The notes below the pieces were generated by a model. The model had not been told where the DNA came from. It saw only the letters and a list, made by a program, of their open reading frames with translations, and ran no database searches. This document shows positions 33,926-44,004 of a stretch of 64,000 nucleotides of DNA, piece after piece. Position 1 is the stretch's first letter, and each line of letters starts with the position of its first letter. The position numbers were made by a program, and so were the translations under genes. Source of the stretch: JAKPPT01 sp964630305 (GTDB lineage Bacteria; Spirochaetota; Spirochaetia; Treponematales; UBA12059); NCBI GenBank assembly GCA_964630305.1, contig CAZVTR010000004.1, positions 1-64,000 of the forward strand, written 5' to 3'.

Positions 33926-35797
33926 TTATTCCTGCCTGACACCAAAATTTTGTTTTGGTACATATATTTCAGTTAGGGTTTCTTCATATGTTTTATTTCC
34001 AAAAACTGAATTAAAAATAATATTGGTTGCATATGGAGCCCACCATTCCCAGGGGTTTGATGCTTCAACCATAGCTACGACAATAATTACATCATTGATA
34101 TTTTTATAGTCAACAGGGCCGTAGCCAATAAACCAGCAATGCCACCGATCTGTAAAACCTACTTCGGCAGTACCAGTTTTTCCGCCAACCTTGACATATT
34201 TGTTTTTTAATGCGTACCGTGCAGTACCTTCTGTTGTAACAGCAGCATAGTATTCTTTAATTGTTTTAAATGTTTCTTTTGATATCGAAGACTTCCAGAG
34301 AACTTCTGGCAGATTTTTTTTAATAATTGCATTTGTCTCACCATCTCTGATTTCTTTAACAAGGTGTGGTCTATAGATAACTCCTTCATTTACTACCATT
34401 GCAAGCATATCAGCAAGCTGCAGAGGGGTTACCAGCGTAAATCCCTGACCAATTACCATGTTAAAAGTATCACCACCAGACCATTTTTCATTGAGGCGTT
34501 TTTCTTTCCACAGCAGAGAAGGAACAAAACCTGTAACTTCCCCAGGGAGATCAACTTGCGTTAATTTACCAATTCCCAATTCAGACGCATATGTAGAAAG
34601 ATAAGTAGCAAATTGTGCTACTCCTATTTTTTTTGATGCTTCCCAGTAATAAATATCACAGGATTGAGCAAACCCTCCTTTTAGATTGAGCCATCCATGC
34701 CCTGGTTCTTTTAACCAGCAGCGCCATACTCTTTCACCATAGCTGATTTTCCCTGTACAAAGAAATTTTTCTTCAGGTGATAACAATTTTTCTTCTAAAA
34801 TCGCCAATGAAGAAATAGTCTTAAATGTCGATGCAGGAGGATAACTAGATTGGATAGTTCGGTTTATAAGTGGACTGTTTTTATCATTGAGCAATTCAAC
34901 ATAATAATTATTGCCACCAGATTCCAAGAGAGTATTTGCATTGTAAAATGGATAAGAAACCATAGCTAAAATTTCGCCAGTAGCTGGTTTCAATACTATA
35001 ATTGAACCATAACGAGCACCTAAAGCTTTTTCTGCAACTTTTTGAATTTTATAATCGATGGTTAAAACTAAATTATTGCCGGGTTGAGGCAAGAATGTCT
35101 GCGATGATGTATCAATTTTTCTGCCTTTTGCATCAACATTATAAAAAAGCCGCCCATCTTTTCCTTTTAATTCTTTATCGTATTGTTTTTCTAAGCCGGC
35201 TTTTCCAATTATATCACCATTTTGATAACCTTGATTGTACAATAGTTTCAGCTCATCTTTGGAAATTTCACCTACATATCCCAATATGTGTGAAAACGAA
35301 CCCGTTTCAAGATAATTGCGGAATGGTTTTACATACCATGAAACACCGGGAAATTCATCTTTTCTTTCTGCTATTTTAATTATTGTAGGCTGTTTTACAT
35401 TTCGTGCAATTTCAATGGGCTGATACGAATTTAATAATGAGGGAGGAATTTTTTTATAAAGTTCCTCAATTGAAATATTTAAAATTTCTGCTAATTTTGC
35501 AAATTCTGTATCAAGATTTTTTTTAGGAATTTCAGCTGGAATAATTTGTATAGCAAATGAATCAATGTTTAACACTAACGGTATCAAACCAGAAGAATCA
35601 AGAATAGTTCCTCGCTGAGCAGGCAAAATCTCTGAACGCAGCCGTATTGAACTTGCTCTATTTCTAAACTCATTAAATTTAATAACCTGTAAATAAAATA
35701 AATAAAATGAAAATACGCCGAAAATAGTTAACGCAATAACCATGAAAACTTTAGTTTTTCCTGAAATCTGTACATGGAGATTATCAGCGCTGTTCAA
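33926..35797 (-). CDS. mrdA: Penicillin-binding protein 2 (class B transpeptidase)
   Basis: A 623-residue class B PBP. An N-terminal membrane helix (about 14-32) and a PBP dimer domain (ILPAQRGTILDSSGLIPLVLN) precede the transpeptidase domain with SSYPPASTFKT (S-T-F-K nucleophile motif), QSCDIYYW (SxD-type) and GGKTGTAEV (KTG). GPGHGW-like and VNEG segments are ordinary. It cross-links lateral-wall peptidoglycan with RodA and MreBCD. Coupled to mreD by overlap. Confidence 0.94.
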   Translation of the reverse strand: MNSADNLHVQISGKTKVFMVIALTIFGVFSFYLFYLQVIKFNEFRNRASSIRLRSEILPAQRGTILDSSGLIPLVLNIDSFAIQIIPAEIPKKNLDTEFAKLAEILNISIEELYKKIPPSLLNSYQPIEIARNVKQPTIIKIAERKDEFPGVSWYVKPFRNYLETGSFSHILGYVGEISKDELKLLYNQGYQNGDIIGKAGLEKQYDKELKGKDGRLFYNVDAKGRKIDTSSQTFLPQPGNNLVLTIDYKIQKVAEKALGARYGSIIVLKPATGEILAMVSYPFYNANTLLESGGNNYYVELLNDKNSPLINRTIQSSYPPASTFKTISSLAILEEKLLSPEEKFLCTGKISYGERVWRCWLKEPGHGWLNLKGGFAQSCDIYYWEASKKIGVAQFATYLSTYASELGIGKLTQVDLPGEVTGFVPSLLWKEKRLNEKWSGGDTFNMVIGQGFTLVTPLQLADMLAMVVNEGVIYRPHLVKEIRDGETNAIIKKNLPEVLWKSSISKETFKTIKEYYAAVTTEGTARYALKNKYVKVGGKTGTAEVGFTDRWHCWFIGYGPVDYKNINDVIIVVAMVEASNPWEWWAPYATNIIFNSVFGNKTYEETLTEIYVPKQNFGVRQE

Positions 35798-36294
35798 AGT
35801 CTTTCCTTCTTATGGTTTATGAGATTAAAGAGCAATGAAAGCAAGAAAAATACAATTGGCGCAGCAAGCGTATTTAATCCTATTTCAAGCAGCGTATTAT
35901 AATTGATTATTGATGATATTGTTGAAGGTGTCTTAAACAATAAAAATAAAAATAGCATTATAATATACTTTGATAGCGTGGCAGTAAAACCCATAAGCAT
36001 AGGTATAAATATTTTATCAAGAATCAATTTACCTGAGAACAGTGAATATATCCAGGCAAGTATTGTACGCATTAGTGCAGTATATCCCCAGGGAGCTAAA
36101 CTGGTTCCATCGATTATTAAACCTGAAAAAAATCCAGAAACGATACCCTGTGCCGAACTGCTATAAAAAGAAATATAAATTAACACTAAAAGCGATATGT
36201 CTGGTCTGAAGATAGTAAGAGCCGACAGCCATGTACTTTCTATAACGGATACAATTAGCAAAACAACAACACTAATAATATACGATGTAATCAT
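35794..36294 (-). CDS. mreD: Rod shape-determining membrane protein MreD
   Basis: A 166-residue, five-helix protein between mreC and mrdA. The sequence is poorly conserved as usual for MreD; ISFYSSSAQGIVSGFFSGLIIDGTSLAPWGYTALMRTILAW is the recognisable stretch (G...G...G...D.....G..a....l). It bridges MreC and the RodA-PBP2 synthase. Confidence 0.88.
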   Translation of the reverse strand: MITSYIISVVVLLIVSVIESTWLSALTIFRPDISLLVLIYISFYSSSAQGIVSGFFSGLIIDGTSLAPWGYTALMRTILAWIYSLFSGKLILDKIFIPMLMGFTATLSKYIIMLFLFLLFKTPSTISSIINYNTLLEIGLNTLAAPIVFFLLSLLFNLINHKKERL

Positions 36295-36297
36295 AAT

Positions 36298-37146
36298 TTA
36301 TTTCTCTTTAGGAACGTCTTTGAGAATAAATACATATTCAATGCGAGAAAAATCTAAAATAGGTTCAACGGTAATCTCTAAAGAGGAAACATATTTAGGT
36401 TCTTCAATTTTTATCACTCTGCCTATTGCAATTTCTGGCGGATAGAGCGATTGCAACCCTGATGTTACTATCATGTCTCCAGGCTGGATTTCATTTTTTG
36501 CGCTTTTTCTTACATACTGCATAATTAGGTTTGATGTATCAGAACCTTTTCCATTTACTAAGCCTTCATATCTTGAACTGCTTAATCGTGCAGCAATATA
36601 TGAAGTGCTTTCAAATACTGGCAACACTATCGATGCATTAGGGGAAACTTCGATTATTCTCCCAACAAGGCCTTCTATTCCATTTTGATAGGCAATTACA
36701 GCCATGTTTCTTTTAATGCCATCCTTAATACCTTTATTGAGAATAATTGCATAAAATTGACTATTTGGATCTTTAGCAATAATTCTAGCTGGTATTGCCT
36801 CATATGTAATTGTTTCGAGAAGGCCAAGCTGTTCTTTTAAAAGTTCATTTTCACGTTTTAGCTGAACATAGTCACGTTCATATACTTTTAGTAATTCAGT
36901 TCGCTTGAGTAAATCTTGATAGTTTTTTTGCAGTTCACGCAATTCAGCAATACTTGTAATCGTAGAAGAAAAAAATCCTCCTACAGTGTCAAAAATTCGC
37001 TGTAAAACAGACATTACTGAAAGGCCTATCTGCTCTGGCACACCTGCAATCATTCTTGATGATGTTAGTAACAGAAAGAATGATAGCAATGCGAGAATTA
37101 TAGCAATTCTGTTTCTTGTTCTAAAAGAGGATTTGGGTGCACTCAT
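36298..37146 (-). CDS. mreC: Rod shape-determining protein MreC
   Basis: A 282-residue protein with a short cytoplasmic tail, one membrane helix (about 12-32), a coiled coil (about 60-115, LRELQKNYQDLLKRTELLKVYERDYVQLKRENELLKEQL region) and the beta-barrel domain (ARIIAKDPNSQFYAIILNKG, GLVGRIIEVSPNASIVLPV). It links MreB filaments to periplasmic wall enzymes. Start overlaps the mreB stop. Confidence 0.93.
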   Translation of the reverse strand: MSAPKSSFRTRNRIAIILALLSFFLLLTSSRMIAGVPEQIGLSVMSVLQRIFDTVGGFFSSTITSIAELRELQKNYQDLLKRTELLKVYERDYVQLKRENELLKEQLGLLETITYEAIPARIIAKDPNSQFYAIILNKGIKDGIKRNMAVIAYQNGIEGLVGRIIEVSPNASIVLPVFESTSYIAARLSSSRYEGLVNGKGSDTSNLIMQYVRKSAKNEIQPGDMIVTSGLQSLYPPEIAIGRVIKIEEPKYVSSLEITVEPILDFSRIEYVFILKDVPKEK

Positions 37147-38192
37147 TCGCCTGAATAGCTCATAGAATTAGATCCAAAACTAATGTCTAAATCCTGAATA
37201 GCCTCAAAGTATTTACCAGCACCAATTGCTACACATTCCAGCGGTCTTTCTGCTAAAAATACTGGCACACCAGTCTCTTTTGCAATGAGCTTTGGTAAAC
37301 CTTTAAGTAAGGAACCGCCGCCGGCCATAACTATTCCGCGCTCTACAATATCTGCTGCAAGTTCAGGAGGTGTTTGTCCTAATGTTTTTTTAATTTCCTG
37401 AACTATTTGTTTAACAGGTTCTTTAAGTGCCTCTCGAACTTCTTCTGAATCAATTTCTAATCTTCGAGGAAGTCCAGTAATAGAATCGGTACCTTTTATT
37501 TCTACTCTTTCGATAGTTTTTTCGGGCGCTGCATTTCCGATATCTATTTTAAGTTTTTCTGCAGTTTGTTCGCCAATAATAAGATTATGTTCATTACGAA
37601 TATGTTTTATGATAGCTTCGTCAAATTCATCACCGCCAATTCGGATTGCATTTGTAACAACAAGATCTTTTAATGAAATAACCGAAATTTCGGTAGTTCC
37701 ACCGCCTATATCACAAATCATATGACCGGCAGGCTCATGAATTGGAATATCTGCGCCAATTGCTGCTGCTAATGACTCAGGTATTACATCCGCATCTCGA
37801 GCTCCTGCTTTATAAGCAGCATCAATCACCGCTCGTTTTTCTACAACTGTAATACATGTTGGAATACCAATAAGCATTCGCGGTCTAATAAAAAGATTAC
37901 GAGGTATAACTTTTTGAATAAAATGTTTTATCATTTTCTCGGTAGTATCAGGATCCGCAATAACACCATCGCGCAAAGGTCTTATAGCCATAATGTTTCC
38001 TGGAGTTTTCCAGAGCATTCGTTTAGCTTCTGCTCCGACTGCTAGAATTCTATTTGTTCCCCGTTCGACAGCCACAACAGAAGGCTCATTAACAACAATT
38101 CCTTTACCGCGAACATAGATTAAAGTGTTACATGTACCAAGATCTATTCCAATATCCAGAACAAATCTATCAAAAAAACTCTTTCGGCCCAT
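37143..38192 (-). CDS. mreB: Actin-like rod-shape protein MreB
   Basis: A 349-residue actin-fold ATPase. IDLGTCNTLIYVRGKGIVVNEPSVVA (phosphate 1), VIPESLAAAIG, DIGGGTTEISVISL (phosphate 2) and MAGGGSLLKGLPK (adenosine) are intact. It directs elongation. A GGGAAGG site lies seven bases before the ATG. First of the mreBCD-mrdA-rodA group. Confidence 0.97.
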   Translation of the reverse strand: MGRKSFFDRFVLDIGIDLGTCNTLIYVRGKGIVVNEPSVVAVERGTNRILAVGAEAKRMLWKTPGNIMAIRPLRDGVIADPDTTEKMIKHFIQKVIPRNLFIRPRMLIGIPTCITVVEKRAVIDAAYKAGARDADVIPESLAAAIGADIPIHEPAGHMICDIGGGTTEISVISLKDLVVTNAIRIGGDEFDEAIIKHIRNEHNLIIGEQTAEKLKIDIGNAAPEKTIERVEIKGTDSITGLPRRLEIDSEEVREALKEPVKQIVQEIKKTLGQTPPELAADIVERGIVMAGGGSLLKGLPKLIAKETGVPVFLAERPLECVAIGAGKYFEAIQDLDISFGSNSMSYSGE

Positions 38193-38215
38193 ACTACCTT
38201 CCCTACTATGAACAA

Positions 38216-39157
38216 TTATCGATTTGCTAATTTTTGCCTGGCTTCTTTATGCATTGGATCAAGATTCAATGCTTTTCTCCAGGCAGCTCGTGCTCGAATT
38301 ATATCGCCTTGCATCGAGTAATACAATCCCTCTCTATAATATGCTTCTGCTGATTCTGGATTTGATTTTTTAATTTTTTCGATGACAGCAAAAAAATTCT
38401 CTGTGTTTTTCTTTTGCAAATAGATATCAGCTAAGGACAAATAAATTTGCTCCAGAATAAAAACATCTGTGGCAAGCATTTCAGATTTTAGCAAATATTC
38501 TTCTGCTGTCGTAGTATCATTGAGATTCAAGTAACATTGCGCTATTGCATATAATAATTCCGGGCTATTATTCTTTTTTTCTAAAACAAGCATGTAATCA
38601 GCGATGCTTTCTGTATACTTTTTATAATATGCCTGAATTAAACCGCGATATTCATAAATATCAAGCGAATTAAACTGTAGTGCGAGAGCTTCATTAAGAT
38701 ATTTCAGTGATAAATCGTAATAGTATGGACCGGTAAAAAAATACGCTTTTCCGAGTATATAGTAAGCTTCTGCTAAATACGGAAACTTGTCAACTAAAAA
38801 TATTTTGCGGAGTGTACGGATGGTATTTTGAATGTAAACAGCTTTTTTTTGTATATCATACTCTGGAATACTTAAATAAAATGATGCAAATCCATTATAC
38901 ATAAGCAAATATGGATTGAGCGGGTCTTTGGCTAATAGTGTTTGAGTAGTTTCTAACACTTCAGTATAAGCCTTATTCTCCCATAACGAAGCAATAACAG
39001 AAAGTGTTTGCTGAGATTTTTTTGAAATCAGCACTGCTGCGTTATATATACCAACAATAAGCACAAAACTGATTATTGCTATAGCAAAAAAAAATAATAA
39101 TTTTCTTAGCCGTTTTCGAGAAGGTTTTACTTTATAAGCATAAAAATCAGTACTCAC
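38216..39157 (-). CDS. TPR membrane-anchored protein preceding mreB
   Basis: A 313-residue protein: basic N-terminus (VKPSRKRLRK), one membrane helix (about 18-40), and roughly seven TPR units in the outer part, ending AEAYYREGLYYSMQGDIIRARAAWRKALNLDPMHKEARQKLANR. I set the start at a GTG (39157) with AGGA six bases before it. The open frame extends further upstream to 39259, but that stretch is the RNase P RNA gene. Possibly a partner of the cell-shape machinery; function unknown. Confidence 0.8.
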   Translation of the reverse strand: MSTDFYAYKVKPSRKRLRKLLFFFAIAIISFVLIVGIYNAAVLISKKSQQTLSVIASLWENKAYTEVLETTQTLLAKDPLNPYLLMYNGFASFYLSIPEYDIQKKAVYIQNTIRTLRKIFLVDKFPYLAEAYYILGKAYFFTGPYYYDLSLKYLNEALALQFNSLDIYEYRGLIQAYYKKYTESIADYMLVLEKKNNSPELLYAIAQCYLNLNDTTTAEEYLLKSEMLATDVFILEQIYLSLADIYLQKKNTENFFAVIEKIKKSNPESAEAYYREGLYYSMQGDIIRARAAWRKALNLDPMHKEARQKLANR

Positions 39158-39171
39158 AGTTGTCCTATAAA

Positions 39172-39518
39172 AAAGAGTGGGCTGTAAGCCGGTTTTTGTA
39201 CTGCAGTTGCCTGCAGTGATTATCATCTGTCTGGTATTCATGTTGCCATGAATAGTCATGCGATCTACCCACAGGTATACCGGCGAGCAGCCGCCTGTTA
39301 CTTGATCTTGTTCACAATGAGGTTTGCCATGCCATACATGTTACCATGCATGCGGTGAGCTCTTACCTCGCCATTTCACCCTTACCGTTTCCGGCGGTAT
39401 ATTTTCTGTTGCACTTTCTGTCTTTTGTATAACAAAAGCCCAGCCGTTAGCTGGCATTGTGCTCTATTGAAACCGGACTTTCCTCTGTAGAATATACAGC
39501 GATAATCCACCCACTCTT
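39172..39518 (-). ncRNA. rnpB: RNase P RNA (bacterial type A)
   Basis: About 347 bases. Read on the minus strand: 5' AAGAGTGGG pairs with 3' CCCACTCT as stem P1; GAGGAAAGTCCGG is the conserved CR-I; GGTAAGGGTGAAATGGCG followed by AGGTAAGAGCTCACCGC is CR-II/III (P10-P11); TGGGTAGATCGCATGAC is CR-IV; AAACCGGCTTACAG is CR-V. Transcription reads into TTTTTTATA directly after P1. The 5' end overlaps the stop codon of the zinc-ribbon gene by about two bases, so the RNA is likely processed from the operon transcript or has a promoter inside that gene. Confidence 0.95.
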
Positions 39519-40371
39519 ATTCTTCATCTTCAAGGTCGTTATCATTATATTCATCGTCATTTTCGGAATTATCTATATCTCCTGACTCATCAAAATCCTG
39601 TAAGTCTTCGAGATCAGAAAGAATGCCAAATTCAATTTCTGCACCGGGTTGCTCTGATTTTTCCTCTTCATAAAACAAGACTCGCGAACAGTAGGGACAA
39701 AAGATAATTTTATTCCGTTGCTGGATTTCATTTACAAATTGCGGCGGGAGTATCATAGAACAGCCAGTGCAAACATTCTTTCTGATAGGAACGATACCTA
39801 TTCCTTCTTTTGAACGGACAATTCGTTCAAATTTAAAAAGAATTTCGACATCAATATCTTTGGTGATTTGTTTTTCAAGTATCTGAAGTTCTGCAATGCG
39901 TGCTTTAAAACCAGCTTCATCATTTGCAATTTTTTGTCGTTTTTGCTGGATTTCTTCTTCCTGACGTTGGATGAGGTTTTCAATGGTTTGAACTTCCGAT
40001 TCAGCTTCGCCATATTTTTGTTCTTCGACTTTTAATTCTTTTCTGAGCTGGTTTTCTTTCATTGTTGCATCAGTTATTTCTTTATTAAGAAGCTCAAATT
40101 CACGAGGATTCGATATTAGATCCATGTTTTTTTCAAGTTTTTCTATTTTAATAATCGTTTCATCAAGTTCTTGTCTGAGCCCATTAACTTTTTTTGAGAG
40201 CTGTTCAAAAATTGCTTTTTTATCCTGATAGCTTTTTTTAGTGCGCGTAAGTATCTCTTCTTGAGTAATTAGTGATTTTGGAAGTTCGACAAGTTCATGC
40301 TCAAGCTGAACTCGTTCAATGAGTAACTTTTGAAACTCATTTAATTTAGACAATAATTCTTCCATTAACAT
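39517..40371 (-). CDS. Coiled-coil C4 zinc-ribbon protein (CdsZ / DUF164-like)
   Basis: A 284-residue protein with a long antiparallel coiled coil (residues ~5-185) and a zinc ribbon, CTGCSMILPP...FCPYCSRVLFY (two CxxC pairs, about 205-238), then an acidic tail of Asp/Glu/Asn (last ~45 residues). The layout fits the DUF164/CdsZ family, proposed to act in ribosome or rRNA-related work; the role here is inferred from homology only. It lies between rpoD and rnpB. Confidence 0.85.
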   Translation of the reverse strand: MLMEELLSKLNEFQKLLIERVQLEHELVELPKSLITQEEILTRTKKSYQDKKAIFEQLSKKVNGLRQELDETIIKIEKLEKNMDLISNPREFELLNKEITDATMKENQLRKELKVEEQKYGEAESEVQTIENLIQRQEEEIQQKRQKIANDEAGFKARIAELQILEKQITKDIDVEILFKFERIVRSKEGIGIVPIRKNVCTGCSMILPPQFVNEIQQRNKIIFCPYCSRVLFYEEEKSEQPGAEIEFGILSDLEDLQDFDESGDIDNSENDDEYNDNDLEDEE

Positions 40372-40422
40372 ATGAGCACCCCATCTAAATCTTTTTCATG
40401 CATACTACTAAATAGGCAGTGC

Positions 40423-40451
40423 ATATTATCATGCTGTGCGTATTTAATCAA
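40423..40451 (-). promoter_or_regulatory. Promoter downstream of rpoD
   Basis: Minus strand TTGATT (40446-40451), 17-base spacer, TAATAT (40423-40428). It lies in the 109-base space between rpoD and the zinc-ribbon gene and could drive the zinc-ribbon gene, rnpB and the mre genes. Confidence 0.5.
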
Positions 40452-40480
40452 TGCTGATTGTATATAAATTTACACAGTAC

Positions 40481-42220
40481 TTAATAATGATCAACATAAT
40501 CACGAAGCCGCTGACTTCGTTTAAAAAAGCGTAATTTCTTCAATGCTTTTGCTTCTATCTGGCGAATTCGCTCTCTTGTAACATTAAAATATAGCCCTAC
40601 TTCCTCAAGCGTCAGAGAATAACCGTCGTCTAGACCAAACCGCATTCTCAGCACTTCCTGTTCACGAGGAGGAAGTGTTGATAAAACAAGATGAATTTGT
40701 TCACGCAGCAATTTGTAATCGGTTTGAATTGAAGGATTTTCGACATCTTTATCTTCAATAATGTCACCAAGAAATGAGTCCTCATCTTCGCCGAGAGGGG
40801 TTTCAAGACTAATTGGTTCACGAGCTACATTTTTAACACTCTTTACTCTGCTCACTGGCCATCCGAGCTGTTCTGCAATCTCCTCATCGGTTGGTTCTCT
40901 GCTCAATCGCTGAGTCAGCTGTTTTGCTTCCCTGAGTACTTTGTTGATCTGTTCAATCATATGAACTGGTACACGAATGGTTCGTGCTTGATCGCTGATA
41001 GAGCGCGTAATAGCCTGTCGAATCCACCATGTGGCATACGTTGAAAATTTATATCCTTTGCGATATTCGAATTTTTCTACTGCTTTAATTAAACCAATGT
41101 TGCCTTCTTGTACAAGGTCAAAAAAGTGTAAACCGCGGTTTGTGTATTTTTTTGCAATGGAGACAACAAGCCGTAAATTAGCTTTTATAAGTTTGTCTTT
41201 TGCATTTTTAAGCATGATTCTTCCACGATTTATTTCTTTTGCCATTTTCATAATTTCACTGCAATTAGCCTCAAACTGAAATTCAAATTCATGAAGCCTG
41301 CGCTGAGCAACCTGGATTTCTTTAATTTTTTCTTTAATTTCTTCTGCACTTAAACAGAGATCCTGTTCAATAGCTAACCTTCTGTCCTTAATAGTGAGGT
41401 TTCGTCCAAGCAGCCGTAATTCCTGGTTATTAGAAACTTTAAGCAGCTTTTGAAGCTGTTTTTGTTCTTTCATTATTCTTTTTATTTTTTTTGCAGAAAC
41501 AACAAATCGTTCTGAAAAAAGGTTTATTTCTTCAGGGTGGAGTTCTGTGTTGCCTAATTTACTAATTAGCTCGCCTCGCAAAGCATTGAGTTCTGGATTT
41601 TCAGACCAATGCTGCCCTCGTGAAAAAATCTTTTTCTTGATATCGATATATGTTTTTAAATTAGCTTGAGTATCCCGTAAAACTTCACGATAGTATTGAT
41701 TTAATCTTCGGCGCTCAGCTATTTTTTCAGAATTTTCTTTTCTTTGTTGGCTTCCTGCTTCTCGTTTTGCTTTCTGAGCAATTTGATAGAATTCGGGAAT
41801 TAAAATACCGCATTTTTTAATTATTTCTTTGATAATTTCTTCGCCCTCTTCCATCTGTTTTGAAAGTATGACTTCTTCTTCTGCAGTAAGCAGGTTCTCT
41901 TTACCAATATCATGTAAATACAGTCTTATAGGATCATCCACAAGACTTTCTTTGTCATTTGCAAGTATCTGTTTTTTTGTTTTTGGTTCAGCGCTCTTCT
42001 CAAGTTCTTTGATTGCCTCTTCATCAACATCAATTTTAATTGGCTCTTCTTCAAAAGAAATATTATTTTGCTCTAATAGGGACAATATAAAATCAAATTT
42101 ATCATTTTGAAGATAATAATCCGGCATTATTTCACTCAGTTCATCAAAAGAAATAGATTTTTTTTCTTTTGCAAATTCAAGAAGCTTTTGAATGTTGGGA
42201 TCCTGCTCTAGATCGATCAT
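40481..42220 (-). CDS. rpoD: Primary sigma factor RpoD (sigma-70)
   Basis: A 579-residue group 1 sigma factor. Region 1.1 (about 1-60), DPIRLYLHDIGKENLLTAEEEV (1.2), a ~170-residue charged non-conserved segment, AKDKLIKANLRLVVSIAKKYTNRGLHFFDLVQEGNIGLIKAVEKFEYRKGYKFSTYATWWIRQAI (2.1-2.4), IRVPVHMIE (3) and LREQEVLRMRFGLDDGYSLTLEEVG..F.VTRERIRQIEAKALKKLR (4) are visible in order. It recognises TTGACA/TATAAT promoters, which fit those seen here. Coupled to dnaG by a four-base overlap. Confidence 0.97.
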   Translation of the reverse strand: MIDLEQDPNIQKLLEFAKEKKSISFDELSEIMPDYYLQNDKFDFILSLLEQNNISFEEEPIKIDVDEEAIKELEKSAEPKTKKQILANDKESLVDDPIRLYLHDIGKENLLTAEEEVILSKQMEEGEEIIKEIIKKCGILIPEFYQIAQKAKREAGSQQRKENSEKIAERRRLNQYYREVLRDTQANLKTYIDIKKKIFSRGQHWSENPELNALRGELISKLGNTELHPEEINLFSERFVVSAKKIKRIMKEQKQLQKLLKVSNNQELRLLGRNLTIKDRRLAIEQDLCLSAEEIKEKIKEIQVAQRRLHEFEFQFEANCSEIMKMAKEINRGRIMLKNAKDKLIKANLRLVVSIAKKYTNRGLHFFDLVQEGNIGLIKAVEKFEYRKGYKFSTYATWWIRQAITRSISDQARTIRVPVHMIEQINKVLREAKQLTQRLSREPTDEEIAEQLGWPVSRVKSVKNVAREPISLETPLGEDEDSFLGDIIEDKDVENPSIQTDYKLLREQIHLVLSTLPPREQEVLRMRFGLDDGYSLTLEEVGLYFNVTRERIRQIEAKALKKLRFFKRSQRLRDYVDHY

Positions 42221-44004
42221 GATTGTTTCTCCCTTAACCGCTTAATTTCATTGGATAAAAACATCTGTTCACACAGTAAATCATTAATTGAATAGTCAAG
42301 ATTACTGCTATGTTTTTGTAATTCATTGATTTTTTTTGTAATTTCAGCTCTCTGCTTTTCAAGCATTTTGATTTTTTTATTGGTAATTGCATCTTCAATA
42401 ACCTGTCTGATATTTTCAGGAAATACATTTTTTGTTATATATTCAATAAAAATATCCTTTACTGGATTGTTTTCTACTTCATGCAACAATGCAGGAATTG
42501 TAAACGCATCTTTTCTAAATAATTCCTCAAGAACGATAAAAATAGAACGAACATTTTCGTTTTCAAAATCTGCTGGATGGAGTTCGGAGCGAGCAAATTT
42601 AAATTGCTCAACATCAGTCGCAAGCTGAGCAAGCAGTATTAAATCTGCTTTAGACTCAGCGTCTATGTGCTGTTTAGCTGATGATACTGACACATTGCTA
42701 GAAGTTACAGCCGGCTTACGTGTCAAGCTTCCTTTTTGATAATCGGCAAGCAGCGCTTGTTTTTCCACATTGAGCACATTTGCTCCAATTTGTGCAAGCT
42801 GATCACGCTGTACATGAGTTCCAGCAGCATTCATAAATGAGAACAATAAAGACAATGCTGATTCAAAACTTGAGGTCTTTAGACTATACAGTTCTTCCAT
42901 TATATATTCGTGTATAGTTATACTAAATTTTAAAAGATTTTGCAAATCCTCTGGTCCATTTTTTTGCAGAATCTCAGCAGCATCTTTTGTGTCTTTATTG
43001 GAAAGTATTTTTATTGAACAATTATGTGATATGAGCAATTCTATAGCCCGATACGTAGCTTGTTTCCCGGCTTTATCAGCATCAAAATTGAGAATTATTT
43101 CCTTTGCTAATTTTGAAAGCATGCGTACATGTTCTTCTGTTAATGAAGTGCCTAAAGGAGCAACCGCATTAGTTACACCTGCCTGATGCCATGCTAAAAC
43201 ATCCATATAGCCTTCTACAATAATAACAGAGCTAGTTTCCCTAATGGTTTGCAATGACTGATGTAATCCATAGAGTACCTTACTCTTATGATAAATTGCA
43301 GTTTCCGGAGAATTAATATACTTTGGCCCTGTACCGTTCAATAATCGGGCACCAAAAGCAACAACATTTCCAAGACGATTAACAATTGGGAAAATTACTC
43401 TTCCAGAAAAAATACAAATTTCAGGATAGGTTTTTGAAAATAAACCTGTTTGTTTTAAAAAATCTGGTGAATACGATTTGCTAAGGAGTTTTTTGTATAG
43501 CCATGTCCGCTGTGCCGGTGCATATCCCAATTTAAAAGTATCAATAAGCTCTGGAGTCAAGCCGCGTTCTTTGAGATACTGGTAAGCCTGTAAACCTTCA
43601 TCAGTCTTATGCAAACAGTAACTAAATGTTTCGGTTAAACGGGCATAAACTTCATACAATAAATTGAGCTGTTCATGAGCTTCTTCGCTTGTTTCTGATG
43701 ATTGTTCATAGGGTATTGCCCGATGCATTTTTTTTGCAAGAATCTGGATTGCATCGATATAGTCACAATGTTCAGCTTCTTTCAGAAAGGTAATAACATC
43801 TCCGCCTTTTTTGCACCCAAAACAATAAAAAAAATTTTTATCGTGCTGGACGGTAAATGAAGGCGTTTTTTCATGATGGAATGGACATAAACCCACATAT
43901 CGGCTGCCTCGTTTAGTGAGCGAAACATAATCACTAATTATCTCTACGATATCAGCATCTGAGAGAAGCTGTTGTATGAACGCTTCAGGAATTCGTTTGC
44001 TCAT
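42217..44004 (-). CDS. dnaG: DNA primase DnaG
   Basis: A 595-residue primase. The zinc finger has C40, H43, C61, C64 (CPFHHEKTPSF ... YCFGC); the RNA polymerase core has FGARLLNG; the TOPRIM domain has VEGYMDVLAWHQAG and NFDADKAGKQA; a C-terminal helicase-binding part (about 440-595) ends in a coiled coil. Starts within the end of mltG, giving the macromolecular-synthesis order dnaG-rpoD. Confidence 0.97.
   Translation of the reverse strand: MSKRIPEAFIQQLLSDADIVEIISDYVSLTKRGSRYVGLCPFHHEKTPSFTVQHDKNFFYCFGCKKGGDVITFLKEAEHCDYIDAIQILAKKMHRAIPYEQSSETSEEAHEQLNLLYEVYARLTETFSYCLHKTDEGLQAYQYLKERGLTPELIDTFKLGYAPAQRTWLYKKLLSKSYSPDFLKQTGLFSKTYPEICIFSGRVIFPIVNRLGNVVAFGARLLNGTGPKYINSPETAIYHKSKVLYGLHQSLQTIRETSSVIIVEGYMDVLAWHQAGVTNAVAPLGTSLTEEHVRMLSKLAKEIILNFDADKAGKQATYRAIELLISHNCSIKILSNKDTKDAAEILQKNGPEDLQNLLKFSITIHEYIMEELYSLKTSSFESALSLLFSFMNAAGTHVQRDQLAQIGANVLNVEKQALLADYQKGSLTRKPAVTSSNVSVSSAKQHIDAESKADLILLAQLATDVEQFKFARSELHPADFENENVRSIFIVLEELFRKDAFTIPALLHEVENNPVKDIFIEYITKNVFPENIRQVIEDAITNKKIKMLEKQRAEITKKINELQKHSSNLDYSINDLLCEQMFLSNEIKRLREKQS

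Noticed and set aside
39157..39259. N-terminal extension of the TPR protein
   Set aside because: The stretch is the 3' part of the RNase P RNA; its translation has no TPR or membrane features.
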